Below are positions 1 through 8,287 of a stretch of 37,404 nt of DNA, in pieces; the first letter of the stretch is position 1, and each line of letters opens with the position of its first letter. The notes beneath the pieces are model-generated. The model saw nothing but the letters and a program-made list of their open reading frames with translations. It searched no databases and was not told where the DNA came from. The stretch lies in NCBI GenBank assembly GCA_019119165.1, contig DWXO01000091.1, forward strand, positions 1 to 37,404, written 5' to 3'. Source of the stretch: Candidatus Flavonifractor intestinigallinarum (GTDB taxonomy: Bacteria; Bacillota; Clostridia; Oscillospirales; Oscillospiraceae). Position numbers and translations under genes: made by a program.

Positions 1-114
1 CCTTTGCTATTTCTAGTGCAGTTGGCAGACCGCACTTCAAATTATAGCAAAGGGAGTTTCTTTAGCTTTTTCATCGCCATAGGCTTTTTTGAACCACTCG
101 CCTAGCGAGTGGTT
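1..114 (-). repeat. Structured dispersed-repeat copy, left edge
   Basis: Read on the minus strand, this stretch has a perfect hairpin (AACCACTCGC, loop, GCGAGTGGTT at 92-114), then a CCCTTTG box (48-54). A stem of 10 bp (1-10 with 44-53) encloses a smaller stem (15-19 with 32-36) whose loop reads GGTCTGCCAACT. The same order of parts (ACCA/TGGT hairpin, CCCTTTG, hairpin loop GGTCTGCCAGCT) occurs on the plus strand at 37286-37378, so I regard them as two diverged copies of one repeat or structured-RNA family. Its identity is unknown; an end of an IS200/IS605-like element or a small non-coding RNA are the main alternatives. Confidence 0.45.
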
Positions 115-120
115 TTCTTT
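92..120 (+). terminator. Possible rho-independent terminator, plus strand
   Basis: A perfect 10-bp stem (92-101 with 105-114) with a CTA loop is followed by TTCTTT on the plus strand. It would end a transcript entering from the left edge of the window. It is also the first hairpin of the dispersed repeat described for 1-114, so a terminator role is only one reading. Confidence 0.45.
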
Positions 121-124
121 ATAC

Positions 125-157
125 AAAAAAGGAGCGGCTCACGCCGCTCCTTTTTTT
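125..157. terminator. Bidirectional terminator after hpf
   Basis: The stem GGAGCGGC/GCCGCTCC (131-138 with 143-150, loop TCAC) is flanked by A6 on the left and T7 on the right. It can therefore terminate on either strand. On the minus strand it lies just after the hpf stop codon. Confidence 0.85.
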
Positions 158-167
158 ATGTTTCAGG

Positions 168-713
168 TCAATCCTCGTCCACGATGAGGCCGTAGCCGCC
201 GTCGTTGCGCTTGTAGACCACGGCAAACCGCCCGTCCTGATCCACGTCCTTGAAGGCGAAGAAGGTGTGGTCCACCAGATTCATCTGGAGTACCGCCTCG
301 TCCACCGTCATGGGCTTGATGGGGAAGCGCTTGGTGCGGACGATCTTGAACTCCTCCTCGTCGGTCTCGGGGGCGAAGGAGGAGATCTCCTCCACGTCCA
401 CGCTGCGGGAGAAGGCGTCCTGACGCAGCCGCTTCTCCAGGCGGCTCTTATTCTTACGCAGCTGGCGCTCCACGGAGGAGACCGCCGCGTCGATGGTGGC
501 AAACATATCGGAGGTACTCTCGGCCACGCGGATGATGGTGCCGCCGGAGCGGATGGTCAGCTCTACGTTGTTGCGGTCCTTTTCCACGCTGAAGACGATG
601 GCGGCCTCCGTATCCGCCTTAAAGTAACGGTCTAACTTGCCCACCTTTTTCTCGGCATAGGCATGGACCTTGTTGGGCAGATTGATCTTCTTGTCAGTAA
701 ATACGAACTTCAT
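168..713 (-). CDS. hpf: Ribosome hibernation promoting factor, long form
   Basis: Long-form HPF/RaiA family protein of 181 residues. Long HPFs bind the 30S subunit near the decoding centre and join two 70S ribosomes into inactive 100S dimers when growth stops. The N-terminal S30AE-type domain covers about residues 1-100, starting MKFVFTDKKINLP. A charged linker follows, then the C-terminal dimerisation domain (about 122-181), with RFPIKPMTVDEAVLQMNL and DHTFFAFKD visible. The length is typical of the long form. I chose the ATG at 713 because GGAG lies 9 nt upstream; an upstream TTG in frame at 722 would sit on the Shine-Dalgarno itself. It is monocistronic, with its own promoter (781-809) and a terminator just downstream. 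Confidence 0.95.
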   Translation of the reverse strand: MKFVFTDKKINLPNKVHAYAEKKVGKLDRYFKADTEAAIVFSVEKDRNNVELTIRSGGTIIRVAESTSDMFATIDAAVSSVERQLRKNKSRLEKRLRQDAFSRSVDVEEISSFAPETDEEEFKIVRTKRFPIKPMTVDEAVLQMNLVDHTFFAFKDVDQDGRFAVVYKRNDGGYGLIVDED

Positions 714-780
714 CGTTTTCAACTCCTTCCACCCTCCGAGGAGGGATTGGGTCGCCGGTCAGGACCGGTTCCCTGCTTTG

Positions 781-809
781 ATTATACCACGTCGTACGCA
801 GATTGTCAC
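781..809 (-). promoter_or_regulatory. Sigma-A-type promoter of hpf
   Basis: On the minus strand, GTGACA (804-809) and a perfect TATAAT (781-786) are separated by 17 nt, about 70 nt upstream of the hpf start. Confidence 0.7.
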
Positions 810-812
810 AAC

Positions 813-1232
813 TTATTTCAAAAGTTTTTGTGAATTTTGCCCATCGCATTCCGGACCCTCCGGGTGGGAGCACACCCCGCAGCCACAGCGGCCTCCGCCG
901 CAGTCCCGCCGCGCACAATTCCGGCCCGGACAGACCTCCCCCTGTGGACACAGGGCGTAGTCCCCGCCGGTGATGGTCAGCCGCCGCCCCTCCACCAGGG
1001 CCAGCGCCAGCTTCCTGCGGGCGGTGTCGTACACCTGCTGCACCGTGGACCGGGCCACCCCCATCTGGGCGGCGCACTCCTCCTGGGTGCAGCCCAGCAG
1101 GTCCATCAGGCGGATGGCCTCATATTCCTCCACCGCCATCTCCACCGTGGTCCCTCCGCCCCCGGTCAGCGGCCCGAAGGTATCGTGCCGGGGCAGGGCG
1201 CAGATGCGGCGGCATTTCTTGGGTCTTGCCAT
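813..1232 (-). CDS. DUF134 family HTH protein
   Basis: Protein of 139 residues that begins MARPKKCRRI, the characteristic opening of the DUF134 family. A helix-turn-helix region follows at about residues 35-75 (AIRLMDLLGCTQEECAAQMG, then VARSTVQQVYDTARRKLA), resembling sigma-70 region 4 or LuxR-type HTHs. The C-terminal third is rich in cysteine (CPQGEVCPGRNCARRDCGGG and more), which suggests metal or Fe-S binding. DUF134 proteins are presumed DNA-binding proteins without an assigned target and often sit near redox or Fe-Mo cofactor-type genes. The ATG at 1232 is preceded by AGGAGG. The gene has its own promoter (1259-1286) and stands between hpf and the end of the tetrapyrrole operon; no link to either is shown. 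Confidence 0.85.
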   Translation of the reverse strand: MARPKKCRRICALPRHDTFGPLTGGGGTTVEMAVEEYEAIRLMDLLGCTQEECAAQMGVARSTVQQVYDTARRKLALALVEGRRLTITGGDYALCPQGEVCPGRNCARRDCGGGRCGCGVCSHPEGPECDGQNSQKLLK

Positions 1233-1258
1233 GGGCGCTCCCTCCTGTTCCTGCTCTC

Positions 1259-1286
1259 AGTGTAGCAGATTTCCGGTATATGTCAA
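1259..1286 (-). promoter_or_regulatory. Sigma-A-type promoter of the DUF134 gene
   Basis: On the minus strand, a consensus TTGACA (1281-1286) and TACACT (1259-1264) are separated by 16 nt. The site lies about 27 nt upstream of the DUF134 start codon and just after the terminator of the hemL operon. Confidence 0.75.
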
Positions 1287-1295
1287 GAACGCACA

Positions 1296-1327
1296 AAGAC
1301 AAAGCCGCTGCTGATGCAGCGGCTTTG
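1296..1327 (-). terminator. Terminator of the cobalamin/heme-precursor block
   Basis: A 12-bp stem CAAAGCCGCTGC/GCAGCGGCTTTG (1300-1311 with 1316-1327, loop ATCA on the minus strand) is followed by TCTTTG. It begins only a few bases after the hemL stop codon and closes the long minus-strand gene block. Confidence 0.75.
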
Positions 1328-1330
1328 TGG

Positions 1331-2611
1331 TTACAGTCCGGCGAATACCGCTTCCGCGGCGGCCAGCGTGGCCTGGAGCTCCTCCTCCCCATGGGCGGCG
1401 GAGACAAACATGGCCTCGAACTGGGCGGGGGCCAGAGCCACACCCCGCTCCATCATCCCCTGGAAGTAGCGGGCGTACTTGCCCACGTCGCTGCCCTTGG
1501 CGTCCACGAAGGTGGTGACGGCGGTGGGGGTGAAGAAGGGGGCCAGCAGAGACCCGATCTGGTTGACCACCACCGGCGCGCCGGTCTTGGCAATGGCCTG
1601 CCGCAGACCGTCGGCCAGCTTCTCGCCCTTGGCGGCGATGTCGGTATACACCTCCGGGTGGTCCTTCAGGTAGTTGAGCTGGGCCAGACCGGCGGCCATG
1701 GCCACCGGGTTGCCGCTGAGGGTGCCCGCCTGGTACACCGGGCCGTAGGGGGCCACCTGCTCCATCAGGGCACGGCTGCCGCAGTAGGCGCCCACCGGCA
1801 TACCGCCGCCGATGATCTTGCCGAAGGTAATGAGGTCGGCTTTCACGCCGAAATATTCCTGAGCGCCCCCCAGGGCCAGCCGGAAACCGGTGATGACCTC
1901 GTCGAAGATGAGCAGGGCGCCGCTCTTGTCGCACAGGGCCCGCAGACCCTCCAAAAAGCCGGGGGCGGGACCCACCACGCCCATGTTGGCGGCCACCGGC
2001 TCCACAATGATGCAGGCGATCTGGCCGGGATAGGCGTCCAGCAGGGCCTCCACCGAGGAGAGGTCGTTGAACTGGGCGGTGAGGGTGTGCTTCACAATGT
2101 CCTCGGGCACACCGGCGGAAGAGGGATGGCCTCCCGCCAGGGCGGAGGAACCGGCGTTCACCAGCAGGCAGTCGGAGTGGCCGTGGTAGCAGCCCTCAAA
2201 CTTGATAATCTTGTCCCGGCCGGTGGCCCCCCGGGCCAGACGGACGGCGGACATCACCGCCTCGGTGCCCGAGTTGACCATGCGCACCATCTCGATATTA
2301 GGCACCAGGTCGATCATCAGCTGGGCGATCTCCACCTCCCGGCGGGTGGGAGCGCCGAAGGACAGGCCGTCCTTGACGGCCTTCTCCACCGCCTCCCGGA
2401 TCACCGGGTGGTTGTGACCCAGGATCATGGGACCCCAGGAGCACACATAGTCGATATACTTCCGGCCGTCCTCGTCCCAGATGAAGGGGCCGTCGGCACG
2501 GGTAATGAAGCGGGGGGCCATGCCCACCGCCCGGTAGGCCCGCACCGGGGAGTTGACCCCGCCGGGCAGTACCTTCACGGCCTGCTCAAACAGTTCTTCC
2601 GAGCGTCCCAT
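1331..2611 (-). CDS. hemL: Glutamate-1-semialdehyde 2,1-aminomutase
   Basis: PLP enzyme converting glutamate-1-semialdehyde to 5-aminolevulinate, the second step of the C5 tetrapyrrole route in the cytosol. It has 426 residues, the normal family length. It opens [22 protein letters not shown], with the family motif [11 protein letters not shown] (about 112-122). The catalytic lysine is in [13 protein letters not shown] at residue 265, and the PLP-ring aspartate is in FDEVITGFR. The ATG at 2611 overlaps the hemB stop by one base (TGATG); a reading frame continues upstream but only as out-of-frame hemB sequence. It is the last gene of the block and is followed by a terminator. Together with the HemA fusion, HemB and HemC it supplies the pyrrole precursor for B12 from within the same operon. 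Confidence 0.97.
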   Translation of the reverse strand: MGRSEELFEQAVKVLPGGVNSPVRAYRAVGMAPRFITRADGPFIWDEDGRKYIDYVCSWGPMILGHNHPVIREAVEKAVKDGLSFGAPTRREVEIAQLMIDLVPNIEMVRMVNSGTEAVMSAVRLARGATGRDKIIKFEGCYHGHSDCLLVNAGSSALAGGHPSSAGVPEDIVKHTLTAQFNDLSSVEALLDAYPGQIACIIVEPVAANMGVVGPAPGFLEGLRALCDKSGALLIFDEVITGFRLALGGAQEYFGVKADLITFGKIIGGGMPVGAYCGSRALMEQVAPYGPVYQAGTLSGNPVAMAAGLAQLNYLKDHPEVYTDIAAKGEKLADGLRQAIAKTGAPVVVNQIGSLLAPFFTPTAVTTFVDAKGSDVGKYARYFQGMMERGVALAPAQFEAMFVSAAHGEEELQATLAAAEAVFAGL

Positions 2612-3594
2612 CAGCCGATGTCCCCTTTCTGAATGGCCTGCGCCAGTTCCTTGGCGTAGTAGGTGATGAGCATATTGGCCCCCGCCCGGAACACGGACAG
2701 GGCGGACTCGCACATGATGCGGTACTCGTCGATGAGGCCCGCGGCGGCGGTGGCCTTGATCATGGCGTACTCACCGGACACGGAGTAGGCGCACATGGGC
2801 AGATCATAGGCGTCGGAGCACTCCCGGATCACGTCCAAATAGCTGAGGGCGGGCTTGACCATGATGATGTCGGCCCCTTCCTCAATGTCCAGGGCACACT
2901 CCTTCAGGGCCTCCTTCCGGTTGTGGGGGTCCATCTGGTAGCCCTTCCGGTCCCCGAAGGAGGGGGCGGAGCCTGCCGCCGACCGGAAGGGGCCGTAGAA
3001 GGCGGAGGCGTACTTGGCGGAGTAGGCCATGATGGGGGTGGTCTGATAGCCGTGCTCGTCCAGAATGGCCCGGATGGCGGCCACCCGGCCGTCCATCATG
3101 TCGGAGGGAGCCACCATGTCGGCCCCGGCCTGGACGTGGGACAGGGCGGTTTTGGCCAGCACCTCCAGAGTCTGGTCGTTGTCCACCTCATGGCCGCAGA
3201 GGATACCGCAGTGGCCGTGGTCGGTGTATTCGCACATACACACGTCGGTGATGATATAGAAGTCGGGGTATTGGGCTTTGATGGCCCGGATGGCCTCCTG
3301 GACCACGCCGTGCTCGTCCCAGGCGGAGGAGCCGATGGCGTCCTTGTGGGCGGGCAGGCCGAAGAGGATGCAGTGGTTCACACCGGCGGCCAGGCACTCC
3401 TCCACCGCCTGGCACACGCTGTCGATGCCATAGTGATTCTGGCCGGGCAGGGCCTCGATGGGCCGTACCCCCTGGAGGGTCTCGTCCACAAAAATGGGGT
3501 AGATCAGGCTGTCGGGGGACATCCGGGTCTCTCGGCACAGGCGGCGCACCGCGTCATTGCCCCGCAGGCGGCGGGGCCGTTGGATCAATTCCAT
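2611..3594 (-). CDS. hemB: Delta-aminolevulinic acid dehydratase (porphobilinogen synthase)
   Basis: Condenses two 5-aminolevulinate molecules to porphobilinogen. It has 327 residues. The zinc-binding cysteines are seen in [14 protein letters not shown] (Cys119, Cys121, Cys129). The two active-site lysines sit in [14 protein letters not shown] and [13 protein letters not shown]. The start is ATG at 3594 ([13 protein letters not shown]), 1 nt after the stop of the upstream cobA-hemD gene (TGA-T-ATG); a longer frame to 3612 would overlap that gene and adds residues not typical of the family. Downstream it overlaps hemL by one base. Confidence 0.97.
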   Translation of the reverse strand: MELIQRPRRLRGNDAVRRLCRETRMSPDSLIYPIFVDETLQGVRPIEALPGQNHYGIDSVCQAVEECLAAGVNHCILFGLPAHKDAIGSSAWDEHGVVQEAIRAIKAQYPDFYIITDVCMCEYTDHGHCGILCGHEVDNDQTLEVLAKTALSHVQAGADMVAPSDMMDGRVAAIRAILDEHGYQTTPIMAYSAKYASAFYGPFRSAAGSAPSFGDRKGYQMDPHNRKEALKECALDIEEGADIIMVKPALSYLDVIRECSDAYDLPMCAYSVSGEYAMIKATAAAGLIDEYRIMCESALSVFRAGANMLITYYAKELAQAIQKGDIG

Positions 3595-3595
3595 A

Positions 3596-5080
3596 TCAAA
3601 CACCTTCCACAATCATGTCTGTCAGCGCGTCCATGGTGGCTTCACGGGCCACCCGCACCGGAATGCCATACTTCTGCGCTTGGTTGGCGGTCTGAGCCCC
3701 GATGCACATCCCCACCATGCGGGAGAAGTCTGCATCCTCCCCCACGGAGGAGACAAAGCCCTTCACGGTGGAGGCGGAGGTGAAGGTCACCAGCAGGCCC
3801 TCCGTCTCCTCCACCGCCGCCCGCAGCTCCTGAGAGCGGGGATTTTCATACACCGTGCGGTAGCTGGCCACGTCGTCACAGGCAATGTTACGCCTTGCCA
3901 GCTCCTCTGTCAAGGCAGGGGAACCCTCCTCCGCCCGGAGAGCCAGCACCTTGCCGGCGGCGGGCAGGCCCGCCCCCAGATGGGCGGCGTCGTACACCTC
4001 CGGCACATAGTCGGCCTTTAACCCGTGGGCAGACAGGGCGCGGGCGGTGCCGGGGCCGATGGCGGCCAGCTTCACGGCTCCCAGAGCACGGGCGTCCTTG
4101 CCGTGGCCCTCCAGCCACCGCCACAGGGCCTCCACCCCGGCGGGGCTGGTGAGGGCCAGCCACTCATAGTCATAAAGCCGCTCCATGGCACTGTCCACAG
4201 CGGGACAGGGGTCCAGGGGCACGGTGGCGATGCAGGGGTACTCCCACACGTCGGCCCCCAGGGCACGCAGCCGGGCGGACAGGGTGCCCGCCCGCTCCCG
4301 GGGCCTTGTGACCACCACCCGTTTCCCCTTCAGGGGCAGCTTGTCGAACCAGTCGAAGTCCTCCGCCAGGGCACACACCTTGCCCACCACAATGACGGCG
4401 GGACTGACCACCTGGGCCTCCTCCGCCACGGCGGGCAGGGTGCCCAGGGTGGCGGATATGCGCCGCTGGGCAGGGGTGGTGCCCCGCTCCACCACGGCGG
4501 CGGGCATATCTGGCTCCATGCCCGCGTCCAGCAGGCCCCGGCAGATCTGGGGCAGAGCGGACACCCCCATCAAAAAGACCAGGGTGCCCTTTGTGCGCAC
4601 CAGGGCCTCAAAGTCGATGTCCAGCTCCTTCCCCGCCCGCTGGTGGCCGGTGACAATGTGGAGGGAGGAGCAGCAGTCCCGGTGGGTCACCGGAACACCG
4701 CCGTAGGCGGGGGCGGCAATGGCCGAGGTGATGCCAGGCACCTCCTCAAAGGAAACGCCGTGCTGGGCCAGCAGCTCCAGCTCCTCGCCTCCCCGGCCGA
4801 AGAGGAAGGGGTCGCCCCCCTTGAGGCGTACCACGTTCTTGCCCTCCAGAGCCTTATCCAGCAAAATCTGGTTGATCTGGTCCTGGGGTACCGGATGGCG
4901 GGCGGCCTGCTTGCCCACGTCAATATGCTCGGCCTTCTCGGGCATCATGGCCAGAATGGCGGGACTGACCAGCCGGTCGTACACCACCACCTCCGCCTTC
5001 TGAAGGGCCTCCAGCCCCTTCCGGGTCAGCAGGCCGGGGTCTCCCGGACCCGCCCCCACCAAGGTCACTTTTCCAGGCAT
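3596..5080 (-). CDS. cobA-hemD: Uroporphyrinogen-III C-methyltransferase / uroporphyrinogen-III synthase fusion
   Basis: Two-domain protein of 494 residues. The N-terminal domain (about 1-245) is a SAM uroporphyrinogen-III methyltransferase making precorrin-2. It shows VGAGPGDPGLLT at the start, the signature RLKGGDPFLFGRGGEE (about 93-108) and VPGITSAIAAPAYGGVPVTHR. The C-terminal domain (about 250-494) is a HemD uroporphyrinogen-III synthase, opening KGKRVVVTRPRERAGTLSARL and ending with a TFTSASTVKGF-type motif; HemD domains are poorly conserved. The fusion joins two consecutive steps, ring closure of hydroxymethylbilane and its C2/C7 methylation, and is known in Firmicutes. Its start overlaps the hemC 3' end by 16 nt. 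It is not the adenosyltransferase also called CobA. Confidence 0.96.
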   Translation of the reverse strand: MPGKVTLVGAGPGDPGLLTRKGLEALQKAEVVVYDRLVSPAILAMMPEKAEHIDVGKQAARHPVPQDQINQILLDKALEGKNVVRLKGGDPFLFGRGGEELELLAQHGVSFEEVPGITSAIAAPAYGGVPVTHRDCCSSLHIVTGHQRAGKELDIDFEALVRTKGTLVFLMGVSALPQICRGLLDAGMEPDMPAAVVERGTTPAQRRISATLGTLPAVAEEAQVVSPAVIVVGKVCALAEDFDWFDKLPLKGKRVVVTRPRERAGTLSARLRALGADVWEYPCIATVPLDPCPAVDSAMERLYDYEWLALTSPAGVEALWRWLEGHGKDARALGAVKLAAIGPGTARALSAHGLKADYVPEVYDAAHLGAGLPAAGKVLALRAEEGSPALTEELARRNIACDDVASYRTVYENPRSQELRAAVEETEGLLVTFTSASTVKGFVSSVGEDADFSRMVGMCIGAQTANQAQKYGIPVRVAREATMDALTDMIVEGV

Positions 5081-5955
5081 GGACTTCCCTCCTTCATGCG
5101 GTTTGCCAGCGTCTCCGCCAGCGCGATCCCCTGCTCCTTCGGTCCGGAAATTCTGTCCCGGAACCCCTGCCCGGCCTCATCCACATAGAGGCCGGTGAGG
5201 GTGATGGTCTCCCCCTGGAGCACGGCGTGGGCGGCAATGGGAGAGGAGCAACCCCCATCCAGGGCCCGGACAAAGGCCCGCTCGGCCTGGGCGCACAGGG
5301 TGCCCTCCTCATCCACCACGCCGGTGAGATAGCGCAGGTCCTCCCCGGCCCGGGTCTGGAGGGCCATAATGCCCTGGCCCGCCGCCGGAATCATCTCCTC
5401 CACAGTAAAATATCGGGTGATGCGCCCCTCCAGCCCCAGCCGTTTCAGACCGGCGGCGGCCAGCACCAGGGCGGCATACCCGCCCTCGTCCAGCTTGCGC
5501 AGCCGGGTGAGCACGTTGCCCCGCACCGGAGCCACCTCCATGTGGGGGAACAGGTCTTTGAGCTGCACCGCCCGCCGGGCGGAGGCGCAGCCAATGGGCT
5601 TGGCGGGGTCCAGCTCGGTGACTCCCTCAGGGAGCACCAGCACGTCCCGGGGGTCCTCCCGTTTGGAGAAGCCCGCCAGGGGGATGGCCGGATTCTCCTC
5701 CATGGGCAGGTCCTTACAGCTGTGTACCGTCAGATCCACCCGGCCGTCCAGCAGGGCGGCGTCCAGCTCCTTCACAAAGAGACCCTTGCCGCCGATCTTG
5801 TCCAGGGTGCGGTCCAGGATCTTGTCGCCGGTGGTTTTCATGGTCACCAGCTCTAACGCAATCTCCGAGTGATGGGCCCGGATGGCCTCCATCACCAGCT
5901 CCGACTGAATGACAGCCAGCTTGCTCTCCCGGCTGCCCACCCGTATGGTTTTCAT
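5065..5955 (-). CDS. hemC: Porphobilinogen deaminase (hydroxymethylbilane synthase)
   Basis: Polymerises four porphobilinogens into hydroxymethylbilane, the substrate of the adjacent HemD domain. It has 296 residues, the usual length. It opens MKTIRVGSRESKLAVIQSEL, followed by KTTGDKILD and the substrate-binding stretch VHSCKDLPM. The cysteine that carries the dipyrromethane cofactor is in ALDGGCSSPIAAHA. The ATG at 5955 overlaps the hemA-fusion stop (ATGA), which fixes the start; the open frame beyond is out-of-frame upstream gene sequence. The 3' end overlaps cobA-hemD by 16 nt, indicating tight coupling. Confidence 0.97.
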   Translation of the reverse strand: MKTIRVGSRESKLAVIQSELVMEAIRAHHSEIALELVTMKTTGDKILDRTLDKIGGKGLFVKELDAALLDGRVDLTVHSCKDLPMEENPAIPLAGFSKREDPRDVLVLPEGVTELDPAKPIGCASARRAVQLKDLFPHMEVAPVRGNVLTRLRKLDEGGYAALVLAAAGLKRLGLEGRITRYFTVEEMIPAAGQGIMALQTRAGEDLRYLTGVVDEEGTLCAQAERAFVRALDGGCSSPIAAHAVLQGETITLTGLYVDEAGQGFRDRISGPKEQGIALAETLANRMKEGSPCLEK

Positions 5956-7598
5956 TCCAATTCCTCCAGTACGGCCCGGATGGCCTTGGCGGCCCGAGCG
6001 GTGCGGGCGTGGTCGTCCCCCCGCCCGGCCACCCCGGCCACAATGTTGTCCCCGGTGCAGATGGCGGGGAAAAAGAAGGTACACTCCTCCGGGGCGTCAG
6101 CCACGCTCACCGGGATACCCAGGGCACGGGCCTCCTCCCCCACCGCCCGGTTCACCGAGCGGTCGTCGGTGGCGGCCACCGCAATGGCGGCTCCCGCCAG
6201 ATCGCCGGGGGCATAGGGCCGTCCTTCCCACTGTATGCGCCCGTCCAGCGGTTTACATCTGGGGGCAATGACGGTGACCTCCGCGCCGAAGCGGGATAAT
6301 ACCTCCGCCCGGCGGCAGGCCACCACGCCGCCGCCGATGACCACGGCAGTTTTCCCCATCAGGTCGATGAAAAGTGGAAAACGGAAGTGCTTTTCCGGCG
6401 GCAAGGTCCACCGGGGCTTGGCGGCGGTGTGGACCTCGATCTTGGCGGCGCACCGCTCCAGGTCCTCCGGGGTCAGGTTGTCCTTCAGCCCGCCGGACAG
6501 CAGATCCACCGCCCGACTCACCGCCAGCTCCACCAATTCCCGGGCCTCCGGGCCCTCCAGGTCGGTGGACAGCACCCGGGCGGCCACCGCCTGCTTCACC
6601 CGCTCCAGGCCGGGCAGGCAGTTCTTATAGTTCTCCCACTGGTTCAGCCGGTCCAGATACTTTTCCACAATGGCCGCCGCCTCCGGTGGAAGTTCCCGGC
6701 TGGTCTCCACCCCCAGGTCGTCCACATTGTAGAGGGTGAAGCCGGGCAGGGTGGCCACCTGAGGCTCGATATCCCGGGGGATGGCCAGGTCGGCCAGCAC
6801 CCTGGGCGGGTGGGACAGCTCCGCCAGCTCCCAGGCCGTCACGGTATAGTGGGGGCTGGTGGTGGCGGAGAGCACCAGGTCCATGCCCTCCATGGCCTGA
6901 TACCGCTCCTCATAGGGGGTGACGGCGCACCCGGCGGGCACCACGGTCTCCCCGTGGTGGTAGCTGCGGAGGGTCACAGTGACGGCGCACCCCGCCTCGT
7001 AAAGGAGAGAGGCGGCCAGACGGCCCATCTCCCCGTTGCCGATGACCAGGGCCTTCCGGCCCTTCAGGCCCCCCAGATGGGCTTCCAGCCGGTCCACAGC
7101 AGACCGGGCCGCCGACCGGGGCACCCCGATGAAGCGGACCTTTGTCTTGATCTCCTTACCGGCGGCGGCGGCATTGCGGAACAGGGTCTCCAGCACTCCG
7201 TCCGCCGTGCCAACCTCACGGGCGGCCTGAACGGCCCCCTTCACCTGGGTAACGATCTGATCCTCCCCCCAGATCTGGGAGCGCAGACCGCCGGCCACCT
7301 CCATCAGATGGCGGGCCGCCTCCTCCCCCGTCCGGGTGACAAAAGCGGCCTCAAAGGGGGCATATTCCACCCCCGCCTCGGTACACAGCAGCCGCCCCGG
7401 ATCGGGGAGAGGCCCCTCTCCGCAGGAGAGGTACAGCTCGGTGCGGTTGCAGGTGGACAGCAGCACGCAGCCCTCCACCCCGCTCCGGCGGGACAGGCGG
7501 CGGTCCAGCTCCAACACCTGGTTGCGGGTAAAGGACAGCTGTTCCCGCAGGTCGATGGGAGCCTTGTGCCAGTCCAGGCCGGTCATGATGAGCTTCAC
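5952..7598 (-). CDS. hemA: Glutamyl-tRNA reductase fused to precorrin-2 dehydrogenase
   Basis: Two enzymes in one 548-residue chain. The N-terminal part (about 1-400) is HemA, reducing glutamyl-tRNA to glutamate-1-semialdehyde. It has MTGLDWHKAPIDLRE, the catalytic cysteine in LLSTCNRTELY, GLRSQIWGEDQI and a nucleotide-binding VIGNGEMGRLAA. The C-terminal part (about 405-548) is a CysG-N/Met8-like precorrin-2 dehydrogenase, beginning FRFPLFIDLMGKTAVVIGGG with the Rossmann GGGVVACRRAEVL and VAATDDRSVNRAV. It oxidises precorrin-2 to sirohydrochlorin, the CbiK substrate. I chose the GTG at 7598 because it overlaps the cbiL stop (GTGA) and has AAGGGGGA about 8 nt upstream; an ATG four codons later (7586) is possible. 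HemA normally ends near residue 420, so the fusion joins the first committed step to the last precorrin-2 step. Confidence 0.93.
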   Translation of the reverse strand: MKLIMTGLDWHKAPIDLREQLSFTRNQVLELDRRLSRRSGVEGCVLLSTCNRTELYLSCGEGPLPDPGRLLCTEAGVEYAPFEAAFVTRTGEEAARHLMEVAGGLRSQIWGEDQIVTQVKGAVQAAREVGTADGVLETLFRNAAAAGKEIKTKVRFIGVPRSAARSAVDRLEAHLGGLKGRKALVIGNGEMGRLAASLLYEAGCAVTVTLRSYHHGETVVPAGCAVTPYEERYQAMEGMDLVLSATTSPHYTVTAWELAELSHPPRVLADLAIPRDIEPQVATLPGFTLYNVDDLGVETSRELPPEAAAIVEKYLDRLNQWENYKNCLPGLERVKQAVAARVLSTDLEGPEARELVELAVSRAVDLLSGGLKDNLTPEDLERCAAKIEVHTAAKPRWTLPPEKHFRFPLFIDLMGKTAVVIGGGVVACRRAEVLSRFGAEVTVIAPRCKPLDGRIQWEGRPYAPGDLAGAAIAVAATDDRSVNRAVGEEARALGIPVSVADAPEECTFFFPAICTGDNIVAGVAGRGDDHARTARAAKAIRAVLEELE

Positions 7599-8287
7599 GC
7601 CTGTTCCCCCTTTTTCACCAGCACCACCGAGAAGTAGCCGCTGCCCTCCTCCAGGTCGGCAAAGCGGGGACACACCAGCTCCCCCTCCATGCCGCAGTTG
7701 GCCACCAGGCTGGCCTTGTCCAGCAGGCCGTGGGAGGCCAGAGTCTCCTTCAAAGCGCCGATCTCCTTGCCCGCCTTCATGAACACCAGGTTGGCGTCCA
7801 GGTCCAGGCAGTCGGACACATCCTTATGGGAGGCGGGGACGATGAGCAGCCGCTCGCTCTTCTCGCACAGGGCCATATTCAGCTTGGCGGCAACGGCACA
7901 GAAGGAGGGCACGCCGGGGATGATCTGGGCATCATACCCCCGGGCCACCACTTTTTTGTGGAGGTAGAGGTAGGTGGAGTACACCGTGGGGTCCCCCAGG
8001 GTGATGAAGGCCACGTCCTTGCCCGCGTCCAGGGCGGCGCACACCCGGTCGGCGTTGCGCTCATAGGCCCCGTCCAGAGCGGCATGGTCCCGCACCATGG
8101 GGGCCTCGCAGGTGAGCAGTTCCTTACCGTCGGCCAGCTCCCCTACGATATTGAGGGCGGTCTTTTCCCCTCGGCCCGCGTCGGGCACGGCCAGCACCGC
8201 CGCCTGGCGGATGATGCGCTCGGCCTTCTTGGTGATGAGCTCGGGATCGCCGGGGCCAACCCCCACGCCGTACAACATTCCTCTCAT
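7595..8287 (-). CDS. cbiL: Precorrin-2 / cobalt-factor II C20-methyltransferase
   Basis: SAM-dependent methyltransferase adding the C20 methyl, the first peripheral methylation after cobalt insertion. It has 230 residues. The family fold is clear: MRGMLYGVGVGPGDPELITKKA at the N-terminus (the GxGPGDPxLxT loop), the FITLGDPTVYSTYLYLHKKV motif that binds SAM, and IIPGVPSFCAVAAKL. CbiL (cobalt substrate) is preferred over CobI (metal-free) because the locus encodes CbiK, CbiG and CbiD, the anaerobic set. The ATG overlaps the cbiO stop (ATGA), and its stop overlaps the GTG of the hemA fusion. It lies downstream of the internal riboswitch together with cobalt uptake and precursor genes, apart from the other methyltransferases. 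Confidence 0.94.
   Translation of the reverse strand: MRGMLYGVGVGPGDPELITKKAERIIRQAAVLAVPDAGRGEKTALNIVGELADGKELLTCEAPMVRDHAALDGAYERNADRVCAALDAGKDVAFITLGDPTVYSTYLYLHKKVVARGYDAQIIPGVPSFCAVAAKLNMALCEKSERLLIVPASHKDVSDCLDLDANLVFMKAGKEIGALKETLASHGLLDKASLVANCGMEGELVCPRFADLEEGSGYFSVVLVKKGEQA

Noticed and set aside
2612-2713. N-terminal extension of HemL to 2713
   Set aside because: The extra residues are out-of-frame hemB sequence; the TGATG junction and the usual HemL N-terminus fix the start at 2611.
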